55,858 nucleotides of DNA from assembly GCA_045114175.1 (NCBI GenBank), contig JBGUJZ010000017.1:1-55858 (forward strand). Reading direction: 5' to 3'. The position numbers and the translations under genes were made by a program. The notes under the pieces were generated by a model that saw nothing but the letters and a program-made list of their open reading frames with translations, did no database searches and was not told the DNA's origin. Below are positions 35,822 through 43,904 of the stretch, one piece after another. How positions within the stretch are numbered: position 1 is the stretch's first letter; each line of letters opens with the position of its first letter. This DNA is from Cacconaster sp045114175. Its GTDB lineage: Bacteria > Bacteroidota > Bacteroidia > Bacteroidales > UBA932.

Positions 35822-36769
35822 CTATTTTTTTCGAGAAACTATATCTTTGATATAGAATTCCAACCGCTGCTCCCACACCAGAACGATGGCCATCGCCATT
35901 CGGATGAGCAGCATCACCCACCAAAGTCCGCCGATGGCAGCCATCAGCGACAGATCCTCCAAGTTGCTGTGGCTCACCGCAATATGACTATCCAGCAAGC
36001 GCACGTCCCGGTTGGAAATGGTACCCCGCTCAATCTCGTCGAGCATCGCGGCAGCACCGTAGCTCAGGCCCACGATATTTGCCACCAGCCAGAGGAAAGA
36101 GGTCTTGGCTGGCAGGCCAAAGAAATACATCAGCGGGGTCAGTGCAATCGAAATGACCTTCATAACCCCGAACTCGGAGAGTATGCGCTGGAGAATGTTC
36201 AGCGCAAAGATGATAATGGTCATCATCAGGCACAAATCCAGCGTGGAGAGGGCCCATTTGCCCAGCACCGGCCAGAACGGAGCAAGTCCCTCGGTAACGG
36301 GAAGTTCCGCCGCCACCGCTTCACTCGCCGGAAGAATCCGGTTCAGCAACCATCCCAAGAAGAAGGCGGAGAGGGTTCGGACCACCACCATGCGCGCCGC
36401 CGAGGCTCCGGTTTTGCGCAACACCGCCGTCTCGATAATCATGGAGTGGGAACAGAGCACCATCGTGGCGATGATGGTCATGGCGCGCCAGTCCAGTTCG
36501 AGCGAAGTCATCACGGCAATGGCCGAGTAGCAGTTGACGAAATAGCCTGAAAGATAAGCCAATGCGGCACTGCCCGGCAGGCCCAGATACTTAAAGACCG
36601 GCGAGATGAGATCGGAGATCCAGGGCAGGATGTTGAAGTACTTGAGGAGCATCATCGCAAACGAGACGATGACGGTCACTTTGATCATCCAGATGCATGT
36701 CTTCTTGGAGGAGGGCAGTACCTCCTTCACACACTTGCGGATTCTTTGCCAGGCGGTTGCTTCAGCCAT
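35822..36769 (-). CDS. Nucleoside-recognition (Gate) domain membrane protein
   Basis: A 315-residue polytopic inner-membrane protein. Gate-domain features are the paired halves with FNILPWISDLISPVFKYLG and SIALTPLMYFFGLPAKTSF, each followed by conserved small-residue helices. About seven to eight transmembrane segments can be drawn. Gate-domain proteins include nucleoside transporters, FeoB and spore-maturation proteins; the substrate here cannot be assigned. It lies 17 nt after priA on the same strand. Confidence 0.75.
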   Translation of the reverse strand: MAEATAWQRIRKCVKEVLPSSKKTCIWMIKVTVIVSFAMMLLKYFNILPWISDLISPVFKYLGLPGSAALAYLSGYFVNCYSAIAVMTSLELDWRAMTIIATMVLCSHSMIIETAVLRKTGASAARMVVVRTLSAFFLGWLLNRILPASEAVAAELPVTEGLAPFWPVLGKWALSTLDLCLMMTIIIFALNILQRILSEFGVMKVISIALTPLMYFFGLPAKTSFLWLVANIVGLSYGAAAMLDEIERGTISNRDVRLLDSHIAVSHSNLEDLSLMAAIGGLWWVMLLIRMAMAIVLVWEQRLEFYIKDIVSRKK

Positions 36770-36786
36770 AAGATTGGGATATAGGT

Positions 36787-38805
36787 TTAGAGGGGATCTA
36801 CGTCGATAGAGAGGTCCACGTGTCCGCGATAGCGGAGCGTGAGGGCGTCAAGTTCAGCCGCCAGGGCGCGTTTGGCGCGGGCCAGCGCGGCGGTGCGGGG
36901 CAATTTGATCCAGAACTGGCGGACATGCTGCCGGCCCACCGTTTCGTTGAGCGGGGTTACAGGCGAGCAGGGAGCGATTCCGGCATTCTTCAGGGCGGTC
37001 TCGATGTCGCGGCAGAGGTGCCAGAGGCGGCCTTCGGAGGCATCGCGAACCGTCAGGGTAATCAAGCGCACAAAGGGCGGGAAGCGGAAGGCGCGACGCT
37101 CCTCCAAGGCACTGGCCAGTGCGGCTGCATCCGCATCCGGAAGCGTCTCTTCCGCCTTGAGGCGGGCAAAGACGGGATGGTCGGGCTGTTCGGTCTGAAT
37201 CAGCATCTTACCCGGACGGGTCCGGCGGCCGGCACGTCCCCGGAACTGGCGCAGCAACTGAAGGGCGCGTTCATCGGCCCGGAAGTCCTGCACGGCCAGC
37301 AGCGAATCGGCACTGAGCACCGCCACCAGCGAGAGACGGTCAAAGTCGAACCCTTTGGTAATCATCTGCGTACCCACCAGGATATCAATCTTTCCGGCCG
37401 CAAAGTCGGAGAGAATCTTCTCCTCGTCCTTGCGCCGCTCGGCAGTATCGGCATCGAAGCGCGCGATGCGCAGCTCCGGATAGCGCTCCTGGAGCAGCTC
37501 TTCAATCTTTTCCGTGCCGGCGCCCACCGGGACCAGCGTCCCTTTGCCGCACTCCGGGCAGACCTCGGGCATCGGCTGGTGCGCCCCGCAGTAATGGCAC
37601 TGCAGCGTATGGTTGAACTTGTGGTAGGTCAGCGGAATATGGCAGTTCGGGCAGAGCGGGATCTTGCCGCACGCATCGCACTGTACCTGGGTGGCATAAG
37701 CCCTGCGGGAACGGAATACAAGCACCTGCTCGCCGCGCGCCACCGTCTTCTCTATCTCATTGAGCAGCTGCTGCGTAAAAGGCCCCTGCATGTTGTGCAG
37801 CCGACGGGCCTTGGCGGTATCCGCTATCACGATCTTCGGCTCCGAAAGCCGATGGTATTTCTCTGTGAGGGAGACCCGTTGATACTTTCCGGTCTCCACG
37901 TTGTAAGCACTTTCGTAAGAAGGAGTTGCCGTGCCGAGCAGGACCTTGGCGCCGAGGCGGGCGGCCAGCAGCATCGCGGCATCGCGGCCGTTGTAGCGCG
38001 GCGCGGGATCGTCCTGCTTGTAGGAGGCATCGTGCTCTTCATCGATGACCACCAGCCCCAAGTTGCGGGCCGGCAGCAGCACGGCGGAACGGGTGCCGAG
38101 CACCAAAAACGGCCCCTCCCCGGAGAGCAGTTTATCGACGACCGCCTTGCGTTGGGCAGCGGTCTGGCGGGAGTGAAAAACCAGCAGCTGGTCACCAAAA
38201 ACCCGTTGGAGCCGCTCCTGCAGCTGCCGCGACATGGCAATCTCCGGAACCAGGTAGAGGACGCTCCGTCCTGTCTCCATACGGCGGCGGGCCAGATGCA
38301 TGTAAATCTCGGTTTTTCCGGAGCCTGTTACGCCATGGAGCAACACCGGTTTGCGGCCGGTGAAATAGGACTCAATCTCATCGAAAGCCTTCTGCTGGGC
38401 GGGCGAGAGTTCCGGAAGCAGCGCGAAATCGGCCGGAGTGGGAGCCTGTTTCTTTTTTCGCGGCTTCACATCGGCCTGCTTGCGGAAATACTGCGGGAAG
38501 GCGGCCTTGAAGACATCGCCCGGGGTACACATGTAATATTCAGCGAGTTCCCGCCAGAAAGCGATGTCGGCCTGCGTTACGCGCGGGAGCGCCTCGCGCG
38601 AGAGAATCTCCTTGACGCGCAGCGGATCTATGTCGCAGGTTTCACGCAGAGCGCAGACGACACCCTGGTAGGTGTGCGCCCCCACTTTGACCTGCACCCA
38701 CTCCCCTACGGCAAGGGGTTCGTCCCCCACCGGAAGTCGGTAGGTCAACTCCCGCACCAGATGGAGTGGCAGCAGAACGTCTGCGTATTTCATTGTCTGC
38801 GACAT
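36787..38805 (-). CDS. priA: Primosomal protein N' (replication restart helicase PriA)
   Basis: PriA reloads the replisome at stalled forks. The protein has the N-terminal DNA-binding domain (YADVLLPLHLVRELTYRLP), Walker A GVTGSGKTEIYMHL, Walker B VIDEEHD, and the paired zinc motifs CDACGKIPLCPNC and CHYCG...CPECG. At 672 residues it is short for the family. The start used is MSQTMKYADV; MKYADV four codons later (38793) is equally plausible and leaves room for a short leader after the promoter element. Confidence 0.95.
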   Translation of the reverse strand: MSQTMKYADVLLPLHLVRELTYRLPVGDEPLAVGEWVQVKVGAHTYQGVVCALRETCDIDPLRVKEILSREALPRVTQADIAFWRELAEYYMCTPGDVFKAAFPQYFRKQADVKPRKKKQAPTPADFALLPELSPAQQKAFDEIESYFTGRKPVLLHGVTGSGKTEIYMHLARRRMETGRSVLYLVPEIAMSRQLQERLQRVFGDQLLVFHSRQTAAQRKAVVDKLLSGEGPFLVLGTRSAVLLPARNLGLVVIDEEHDASYKQDDPAPRYNGRDAAMLLAARLGAKVLLGTATPSYESAYNVETGKYQRVSLTEKYHRLSEPKIVIADTAKARRLHNMQGPFTQQLLNEIEKTVARGEQVLVFRSRRAYATQVQCDACGKIPLCPNCHIPLTYHKFNHTLQCHYCGAHQPMPEVCPECGKGTLVPVGAGTEKIEELLQERYPELRIARFDADTAERRKDEEKILSDFAAGKIDILVGTQMITKGFDFDRLSLVAVLSADSLLAVQDFRADERALQLLRQFRGRAGRRTRPGKMLIQTEQPDHPVFARLKAEETLPDADAAALASALEERRAFRFPPFVRLITLTVRDASEGRLWHLCRDIETALKNAGIAPCSPVTPLNETVGRQHVRQFWIKLPRTAALARAKRALAAELDALTLRYRGHVDLSIDVDPL

Positions 38806-38811
38806 AATCTA

Positions 38812-38819
38812 CAAATATA
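38812..38819 (-). promoter_or_regulatory. Candidate -7 element of priA
   Basis: TATATTTG on the minus strand fits TAnnTTTG exactly and ends 6 nt before the first priA ATG. A matching TTTG at -33 was not found. Confidence 0.45.
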
Positions 38820-38854
38820 GAAAAAAGATGGATGATTCCGGTGACGAAAAAATA

Positions 38855-38887
38855 TTTTTGGCAATACCGAAAAACAAACTATCTTTG
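38855..38887 (+). promoter_or_regulatory. Promoter of tRNA-Phe
   Basis: TTTTTG (38855-38860), exactly 19 nt, and TATCTTTG (38880-38887) match the Bacteroidota consensus fully, 18 nt upstream of the tRNA. Confidence 0.8.
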
Positions 38888-38905
38888 CAGTCCCAAAACC
38901 GTTCT

Positions 38906-38978
38906 GGTGCCATAGCTCAGTTGGTAGAGCAAAGGACTGAAAATCCTTGTGTCCCTGGTTCGATTCCCGGTGGCACCA
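38906..38978 (+). tRNA. trnF: tRNA-Phe (GAA anticodon)
   Basis: Acceptor GGTGCCA pairs with TGGCACC, the anticodon loop CTGAAAA carries GAA at 38939-38941, and the T loop is TTCGATT. The discriminator is A38978; the CCA tail is not encoded. It has its own promoter and terminator. Confidence 0.98.
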
Positions 38979-38980
38979 CA

Positions 38981-39013
38981 AAAAAAGCTCCTGCAGCCGC
39001 AGGAGCTTTTTTT
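38981..39013 (+). terminator. Terminator of tRNA-Phe
   Basis: GCTCCTGC (38987-38994) pairs with GCAGGAGC (38999-39006), extended by A-T pairs, and is followed by seven T. Confidence 0.9.
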
Positions 39014-39122
39014 GTGGCGCCTTGGCGCCCATATCCACTGGGGCACTGCCCCAGACCCCCCGCTTCGCGCTTGCAGTTCCATAGGCCCTCCGCTAGTCTG
39101 CGGAAGCATCCTTCACGTGAAG

Positions 39123-39159
39123 CCTGGCTACTGTCCCATTTTCTGTGCCACTAGCCACG
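39123..39159. repeat. 37-nt imperfect inverted repeat, unit 1
   Basis: The unit begins CCTGGCTACT and ends TAGCCACG, so its ends (TGGCTA and TAGCCA) can pair. It shares both ends and an internal CCCA with a second 37-nt unit that starts 52 nt later. Confidence 0.6.
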
Positions 39160-39174
39160 AAAACCCGGGTCAAT

Positions 39175-39211
39175 CCTGGCTACTCCCCCATAGTTTGGGA
39201 CGGTAGCCACG
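39175..39211. repeat. 37-nt imperfect inverted repeat, unit 2
   Basis: Same length and ends as unit 1 with diverged interior. Ends TGGCTAC and GTAGCCA pair, and inner TCCC and GGGA add to the stem. In addition GGCTACTGTCCCA of unit 1 is complementary at 12 of 13 positions to 39196-39208 here. Confidence 0.6.
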
Positions 39212-39282
39212 GCAGAGTTGAAAAGGTCCACGCCATCCCCGGGAACTTGCAATACAAATCTCTGTCCTTCAGTCGATAAAGC

Positions 39283-39317
39283 AAAGTCCTACCCCCTTCC
39301 GAGAGGGGTAGGACTTT
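39283..39317. terminator. Terminator-like hairpin downstream of the nitroreductase gene
   Basis: A perfect 13-bp stem (AAAGTCCTACCCC with GGGGTAGGACTTT) with a 9-nt loop. The stem itself ends in TTT on both strands but neither side has a long T-tract. It lies 54 nt past the nitroreductase stop, so it most likely serves that gene. Confidence 0.55.
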
Positions 39318-39370
39318 AAGTATCTTTCAGTGTATCAACGAGTTACATTGCAAGGCTATGGCGGGGCCGG

Positions 39371-39994
39371 CTACCAGCGGTTCCAGTGGATGTTGTCGGG
39401 GTTCCATTTGTCCTTGGGGGCGGGGTCTTCGGCGGGGATACCGACGGGGATAATGCTCAGCGGGACAACATTTTCAGGGAGGCCCAGGGCGGCAGCGAGC
39501 GGAGCGATTCGCTCGGTTGCCGGATAGCCGGCGGTCCAGACGGCACCCAGGCCCAGGGCTTTGGCAGCCAGCAGGATATTCTCCGTGGCGGCGCTGCAGT
39601 CTTCATACCAGAAGATGTTCTCCATCTCAACGGCCGGAGCATCGGGCTGACCGAAGGGTTTGCGCATCATCGTGGACTGTCCACAGACAACGATCACGGC
39701 ACCAGCTTCAGTAAACATACCGCTGCGCGGGCCACCGCCGAGCAACTCTGCAATCCGGGTCTTGTCGGTCAGAACCACGAAGCGCCAGGGCTGGCTATTC
39801 ATAGCGGTAGGAGCGGCCATACCGGCCTTCAACAGAGTTTCCAGCTGCTCCTTGGCCACCGGTTCACCGGTAAAATGGCGGATGCTGGTACGGGTCATAA
39901 TCACATCAAGTGCCGAAGGCTCGGTCGCCTTGGGGCCACAGCCCGAGAGGAGCATCGTCACTGCCAGGGCCGCAAGTAAAAAGAGCTTTTTCAT
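39371..39994 (-). CDS. Nitroreductase-family lipoprotein
   Basis: A 207-residue protein starting MKKLFLLAALAVTMLLSGCG, with a lipobox at LLSGC (Cys19). The rest is a flavin nitroreductase: ALDVIMTRTSIRHFTGEPV carries the FMN-contacting arginines, followed by AAPTAMNSQPWRFVVL and a C-terminal LGLGAVWTAGYPA and VPLSIIPVGIPAE. Most family members are cytoplasmic, so export of an FMN enzyme is notable; Bacteroidota do have such lipoproteins. A much longer upstream start exists but lacks similarity and crosses the promoter. It is divergent from the 40-46 kb cassette. Confidence 0.88.
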   Translation of the reverse strand: MKKLFLLAALAVTMLLSGCGPKATEPSALDVIMTRTSIRHFTGEPVAKEQLETLLKAGMAAPTAMNSQPWRFVVLTDKTRIAELLGGGPRSGMFTEAGAVIVVCGQSTMMRKPFGQPDAPAVEMENIFWYEDCSAATENILLAAKALGLGAVWTAGYPATERIAPLAAALGLPENVVPLSIIPVGIPAEDPAPKDKWNPDNIHWNRW

Positions 39995-40037
39995 ACAAAA
40001 TATTGCTTGTTGTATTACAATTGTCTCGTGTGTCCCA

Positions 40038-40045
40038 CAAAGATA
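40038..40045 (-). promoter_or_regulatory. Candidate -7 element of the nitroreductase gene
   Basis: TATCTTTG on the minus strand is a perfect TAnnTTTG, predicting a leader of about 37 nt. The -33 TTTG is not clear. Confidence 0.5.
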
Positions 40046-40055
40046 GCATTTTTTC

Positions 40056-40074
40056 GTATATTCGCAGAATATAC
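40056..40074. promoter_or_regulatory. Perfect inverted repeat in the divergent promoter region
   Basis: GTATATTCGCAGAATATAC has 8-bp arms and a 3-nt centre. It lies where the -33 region of the nitroreductase promoter would be, and contains TATATTCG, one mismatch from a plus-strand -7 element for the cassette. This is a good position for an operator controlling both directions. Confidence 0.55.
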
Positions 40075-40121
40075 AGGAGCCGACTCCTGGGAGAACTGAC
40101 AAATAACTAAAAACCAAATAA

Positions 40122-41435
40122 ATGAAAAGAATCCTCACCTTCAGTTTCTGCTTCGCGCTGGCACTTCTGACGCTCACACTCCAGGGCCAGTCCCGCAAAA
40201 GTGGTTATTACAAAGACCTCTTTATGGACGGTGGCATCGGTCTCAATGAATACGACGACCTTCCGGCTGCCAAGTTCCTGAACCTTACGATGGAACGCAT
40301 TTGCACCTATGAGGATGGCGACACCACCGCCGCCACGGCCTACGAGCACATGCTCATGAGCAACATCTTCATCGGCAGCGAGATTGACTGCAACGGCAGC
40401 CTGCTCTATCCGGATGGCGCTCCCCGCTTCCGGGTGATTTACCTCAACGGCGGCAAAGCCACCACCCACGGCAAACAGCTGAGAGCGGCCGGTATCGAAA
40501 CCATCCGCAAGTATGTGGCGGCCGGCGGTAGCTACGTGGGTACTTGCGCGGGCGCTTTCTTCGCCAGCAAGGGAACCTACAGCCGCGCAGACGGCACCTT
40601 CAACCCGAACCCGTGGTACAGCGGCATCTTCCCCGGCTACACCGTCAGCACGGGCCTCAACCGCTCCGCAACCACCCTTTCGGTGGAGAAGAAATCCCCT
40701 CTGCTGAAGTACTATGACTTTGGTGGAGATAAGCTGATTGACAGCGTGCGCCACAACGGCGGTTGCTTTATGTGCACCGACAGCGTGCCGGCCGGAACCG
40801 AGCTGATGCTGCGCTATGTGGGCGACACCCTTCGTCAGCTGAAACGCCCCATCCACCAGGAGGTGAATGCCTGGGCCTACAAGGCTGATGCAACCACCGG
40901 CCGCGTGGTCGTGACCGGCTCGCATCCGGAGCGGATGATTGGCGGTGACCGCCTCCAGATGTTCTCTGCCATGATTCGCTATGCGATGGACGGCAACGGT
41001 ACGCCGCGCATCAAGGGCGAACTGGTCAACGGCGAGGCACGCGAGATGACCCGTCGCACCAAAGACAATGATCCGGATCATACCGCAATCGGCGACCGTC
41101 AGTACCACCATTTTACCGTGAACGTTCCCAAGGGCACGAAACAGGTGAAGATTGACCTCAAACCCGGTAAGGGCTACGCAGACTACGACCTCTTCCTCTT
41201 TGCTGCGCCCGGAACTCCTGCCTTCAACGACAACGCTTCCTGGTACAACGTACACAATGGCGCCGCCAAGAGCCTGATCATTGATGCGCCCAAGGCCGGA
41301 ACCATCTATGTTTCCGTCTATTGCGACACTACCGTAGATACCCTCGACACCCGCTGGGGCGAGCAGTACACGGGCCGCATTGAAGTTCTCAACGGCGTTC
41401 CTTACATCCTTACCGCCACTCTGATCAACGAATAA
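40122..41435 (+). CDS. Secreted class-I glutamine-amidotransferase-fold (BPL_N-like) protein with C-terminal PPC-like domain, copy 1
   Basis: A 437-residue protein with a type-I signal peptide (about 1-23, ending LTLQGQ). Residues about 100-295 look like the biotin-protein-ligase N-terminal/GATase-1 fold: RVIYLNGGKATTHGKQL, a nucleophile elbow GSYVGTCAGA with Cys142, and SHPE with His268 and Glu270 as the rest of the likely triad. Residues about 325-435 (HHFTVNVPKGTKQVKIDL, YDLFLFAA, GTIYVSVYC) resemble a bacterial pre-peptidase C-terminal beta-sandwich. No glutaminase-coupled synthetase is attached. An exported Cys-His-Glu hydrolase acting on a gamma-glutamyl or peptide bond is the inferred activity. 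The next gene is a paralogue 3 nt away. Confidence 0.8.
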   Translation: MKRILTFSFCFALALLTLTLQGQSRKSGYYKDLFMDGGIGLNEYDDLPAAKFLNLTMERICTYEDGDTTAATAYEHMLMSNIFIGSEIDCNGSLLYPDGAPRFRVIYLNGGKATTHGKQLRAAGIETIRKYVAAGGSYVGTCAGAFFASKGTYSRADGTFNPNPWYSGIFPGYTVSTGLNRSATTLSVEKKSPLLKYYDFGGDKLIDSVRHNGGCFMCTDSVPAGTELMLRYVGDTLRQLKRPIHQEVNAWAYKADATTGRVVVTGSHPERMIGGDRLQMFSAMIRYAMDGNGTPRIKGELVNGEAREMTRRTKDNDPDHTAIGDRQYHHFTVNVPKGTKQVKIDLKPGKGYADYDLFLFAAPGTPAFNDNASWYNVHNGAAKSLIIDAPKAGTIYVSVYCDTTVDTLDTRWGEQYTGRIEVLNGVPYILTATLINE

Positions 41436-41438
41436 GCC

Positions 41439-42701
41439 ATGAAAAGATATTTCCTCTCGCTGCTGGCGGCAACGCTGCTGATTCCCGCTGCCAACCTCTC
41501 CGCCCAGAATGACGACGGCTACTACAAGGACGTCTATATGAACGGCGGCATGGAGCTCTCCTCCCGCAAGGATCTTCCCGCTACGCGTGACCTCGGCCTC
41601 AGCCTGGAGATTCTCCGCTCCGCCAAGGACAAGGAGCGCACCCAGATGGATACTCTGCAGCAGAACCACGCCTTCATCGGCAGTGAAAACGACAGCAACG
41701 GCTGGCTGCTCTATCCGGACGGCGCACCCCGCTTCAAAATGCTCTACGTCAATGGCGGTAGCGCCGGTCATCATGGCCGAACCCTGACCGAGCCCGGCCG
41801 TGCCCGCATCCGCGCCTATATCAAGGCAGGCGGTAGCTACGTGGGCAGTTGTGCGGGCGCCTATGTGGCGACCATCGGCACCAAGACCAAGATTCACGAG
41901 GAGTATATCGGCATCTATCCGGGCGTTTGCACCAATGCAAAGCTGGCCGATACCTACGTGAGCGTCACCATTCCGGAGAACTCCCCCGCCCTCAAATACT
42001 TCGACTTCGACGGCGACCGCTTCATTGACAGCGTCTATCACAACGGCGGATGCTATATGGACTATGCGGATATGATTCCGGGCTGCGAGGCGATGTTCGA
42101 TTACAACTATCCCCCGAAGTCCATGCACGGCAATGCAGCCGTCTGGGCGTGGAAAGAGAACGAACAGACCGGCCGCGTGATTTGCTGCGGTCCCCATCCG
42201 GAAGGCAAGGTGACCGGCAAGCAGCTGGCCATGATGTCCTCCATGGTGCTCTATGCCATTGAGGGCAACGGCGTCTTCCGCATCAAGGGCGAACTCCTCA
42301 AGGACGAGCCGCGCGCAATGGTCTGCACCACGGAGGAAAATAATCCGGATTACACCCGGATCGGCGACCGTCAGTACCATCACTTTACGGTCACCGTGCC
42401 GGAGGGAATCGATACGCTCAACATTGCCCTCAAGCCCATCAAGGGGCATGAGGATTTCAACCTGCACCTGTTCGCCGGCAACGAAGGTCCCGTGCTTCGC
42501 AAAAACGCTAAGTACAAGAATGTCAAGAACGGTATTGACAAGGTGCTCACCGTCATCCGTCCGAAGGCTGGTACGCTTCACGTCTCCGTCTTCTGCGAGA
42601 CCACTGTGGATACCGTCCTCTCCCCGATTTACGGCACCCAGTACACCGGCCGCGTGGATGTTCTCAACGGCGTTCCCTACATCATTGAAGTAAACTATTG
42701 A
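41439..42701 (+). CDS. Secreted GATase-fold (BPL_N-like) protein with C-terminal PPC-like domain, copy 2
   Basis: A 420-residue paralogue of the preceding gene, sharing GYYKD, LLYPDGAPRF, GGSYVG-CAGA, HNGGC and IGDRQYHHFTV blocks. Signal peptide about 1-23 (ending LSAQN). The putative triad is Cys138, His253 and Glu255. The two copies differ mainly between about residues 150 and 180, where copy 1 carries a longer insertion near NPNPWYSGIF, which could alter substrate choice. The C-terminal PPC-like domain is retained. It lies 3 nt after copy 1 and 12 nt before the serine hydrolase gene. Confidence 0.8.
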   Translation: MKRYFLSLLAATLLIPAANLSAQNDDGYYKDVYMNGGMELSSRKDLPATRDLGLSLEILRSAKDKERTQMDTLQQNHAFIGSENDSNGWLLYPDGAPRFKMLYVNGGSAGHHGRTLTEPGRARIRAYIKAGGSYVGSCAGAYVATIGTKTKIHEEYIGIYPGVCTNAKLADTYVSVTIPENSPALKYFDFDGDRFIDSVYHNGGCYMDYADMIPGCEAMFDYNYPPKSMHGNAAVWAWKENEQTGRVICCGPHPEGKVTGKQLAMMSSMVLYAIEGNGVFRIKGELLKDEPRAMVCTTEENNPDYTRIGDRQYHHFTVTVPEGIDTLNIALKPIKGHEDFNLHLFAGNEGPVLRKNAKYKNVKNGIDKVLTVIRPKAGTLHVSVFCETTVDTVLSPIYGTQYTGRVDVLNGVPYIIEVNY

Positions 42702-42713
42702 TAATCCATATCC

Positions 42714-43904
42714 ATGAGAAAGATCAACTCCATCGTACGTTGCGCCGCCCTGCTGATGCTCTGCGGAGCGATGACGCTGACTGCCGTTTCCTGCGGAACG
42801 GCCAAGAAAGCCCAAGTCAGTGAGACAAATACGCTGCTCAAGGCCAGTGACAAGAACCTGAAGGCGGAGGTCCTGAGAATCTGCAAGGAGGCCAACCTGC
42901 CCACCCTCCAGGTTTGCTATACGGAATCGGGCAGAACCGTCTCTTTTGTGGTGACCAACAAGGAGTTCTATGCAGATACGCACGCTCGCTACATCAAGCG
43001 TCCGTTTGACAATCTGACCGTCTATGAGGCCGCTTCCATCAGCAAGGTGCCCCTCAGTTACCTGGCCTGCAAGATGGCGGACGAAGGCAAACTGGATCTG
43101 GACAAACCGCTCTGGGAATACTATCCGGAAATCCTGGATCTCTTTGCCGGCGATGTCAACAAAGAGCGCGCGAAGGTCATCACGCCGCGCATCTGCATGA
43201 CACACCGGACTGGTCTGGACAACAAGACCTACCGCAACATGGAGTTCAAGCACAAGACCGGCGAATTCAACTATTCCGGCCCGGGCATCTATATTCTTCA
43301 GCGGACTCTGGAGCACCTTTGGGGCGAAAGACTGGACACCTATTCCAAGCGCGTGCTGTTCGACAAACTCGGTATGGAACATACGAGCTACAGTTGGCAG
43401 CCCTATTATGACGAGTACTTTCCCTATGGATTCCGCGAGAGCGGCCCCACCTACCAGAAATGGAACACCAAGGGCAAACCGGGCTGCAACGCTGCTTATT
43501 CGATGCGCACCACCGCTGAGGAGTTCACCAAGTTCCTGCAGTTCTTCATGAACGGCGCGGATCTGAGCAAGGAGATGTACAACGAGATGACCAAAGGCCA
43601 GGTGCTGGTCAAGGATTTCGGCGCAGCCGGACAGGTCTATCGCGGCCTGGGCTGGGTGGTGGCAGATGATGTCCAGATCGGCCATTACATCCACCACGGC
43701 GGCAACAACGGTAGCTTCCGCGGCTTGGCCGTGATAGCTCCCGAGACGCAGCGGACGCTGGTTTACTTCTACAACGGCGCTCCCGCCAAGAACTACAATG
43801 TCCACGACGTGATGACCCGACTCTTCTTCAACACCACAGAGTCCATCATCCCTCATCAGGGCGCTGCACTCCATAGCGTCACTTCTGCCAAAAAGAAGAA
43901 ATGA
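42714..43904 (+). CDS. Beta-lactamase-type serine hydrolase lipoprotein
   Basis: A 396-residue class-C beta-lactamase/D-Ala-D-Ala-peptidase-fold protein. Lipobox LTAVSC places the lipid on Cys27. The SxxK motif is S108-I-S-K111, the YxN-equivalent is Y187-S-G, and HHGG at about 327-330 replaces KTG. These proteins include esterases, D-aminopeptidases and transpeptidase-like enzymes, so true beta-lactamase activity should not be assumed. The last bases ATGA overlap the start of the next gene, tying it to the cassette. Confidence 0.85.
   Translation: MRKINSIVRCAALLMLCGAMTLTAVSCGTAKKAQVSETNTLLKASDKNLKAEVLRICKEANLPTLQVCYTESGRTVSFVVTNKEFYADTHARYIKRPFDNLTVYEAASISKVPLSYLACKMADEGKLDLDKPLWEYYPEILDLFAGDVNKERAKVITPRICMTHRTGLDNKTYRNMEFKHKTGEFNYSGPGIYILQRTLEHLWGERLDTYSKRVLFDKLGMEHTSYSWQPYYDEYFPYGFRESGPTYQKWNTKGKPGCNAAYSMRTTAEEFTKFLQFFMNGADLSKEMYNEMTKGQVLVKDFGAAGQVYRGLGWVVADDVQIGHYIHHGGNNGSFRGLAVIAPETQRTLVYFYNGAPAKNYNVHDVMTRLFFNTTESIIPHQGAALHSVTSAKKKK

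Larger units (their letters stand above)
39014..39370. other. Noncoding, palindrome-rich island after tRNA-Phe
   Basis: No convincing gene is present in these 357 bases. They hold several short inverted repeats: GGCGCC-TT-GGCGCC (39016-39029), GGGGC-ACT-GCCCC (39041-39053), the perfect palindrome CTTCACGTGAAG (39111-39122), ACCCGGGT (39163-39170), two 37-nt repeat units and a 13-bp hairpin at 39283-39317. Position just downstream of a tRNA gene would suit an old integration site, but no integrase or duplicated tRNA end is visible. Confidence 0.5.

Noticed and set aside
35839..35855. Plus-strand TATCTTTG within a small inverted repeat, as a promoter
   Set aside because: It lies in the coding end of the Gate-domain gene with no plus-strand gene downstream. 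Chance in AT-rich sequence is more likely.
39123..39211. CRISPR array
   Set aside because: Only two units, with different interiors and a 15-nt spacer, and no cas genes nearby.
38906..39370. Integrated mobile element at tRNA-Phe
   Set aside because: No integrase, transposase or duplicated tRNA 3' end is present; only the repeat-rich spacer hints at past events.
40107..43874. 1255-codon antisense frame across the hydrolase cassette
   Set aside because: It spans three well-defined sense genes and their junctions and has no recognisable protein features, so it is a shadow of codon bias.
42714..43904. Antibiotic-resistance beta-lactamase
   Set aside because: The fold and SxxK motif fit the family, but the HHGG motif and the hydrolase context fit the broad esterase/peptidase group; resistance cannot be claimed from sequence.
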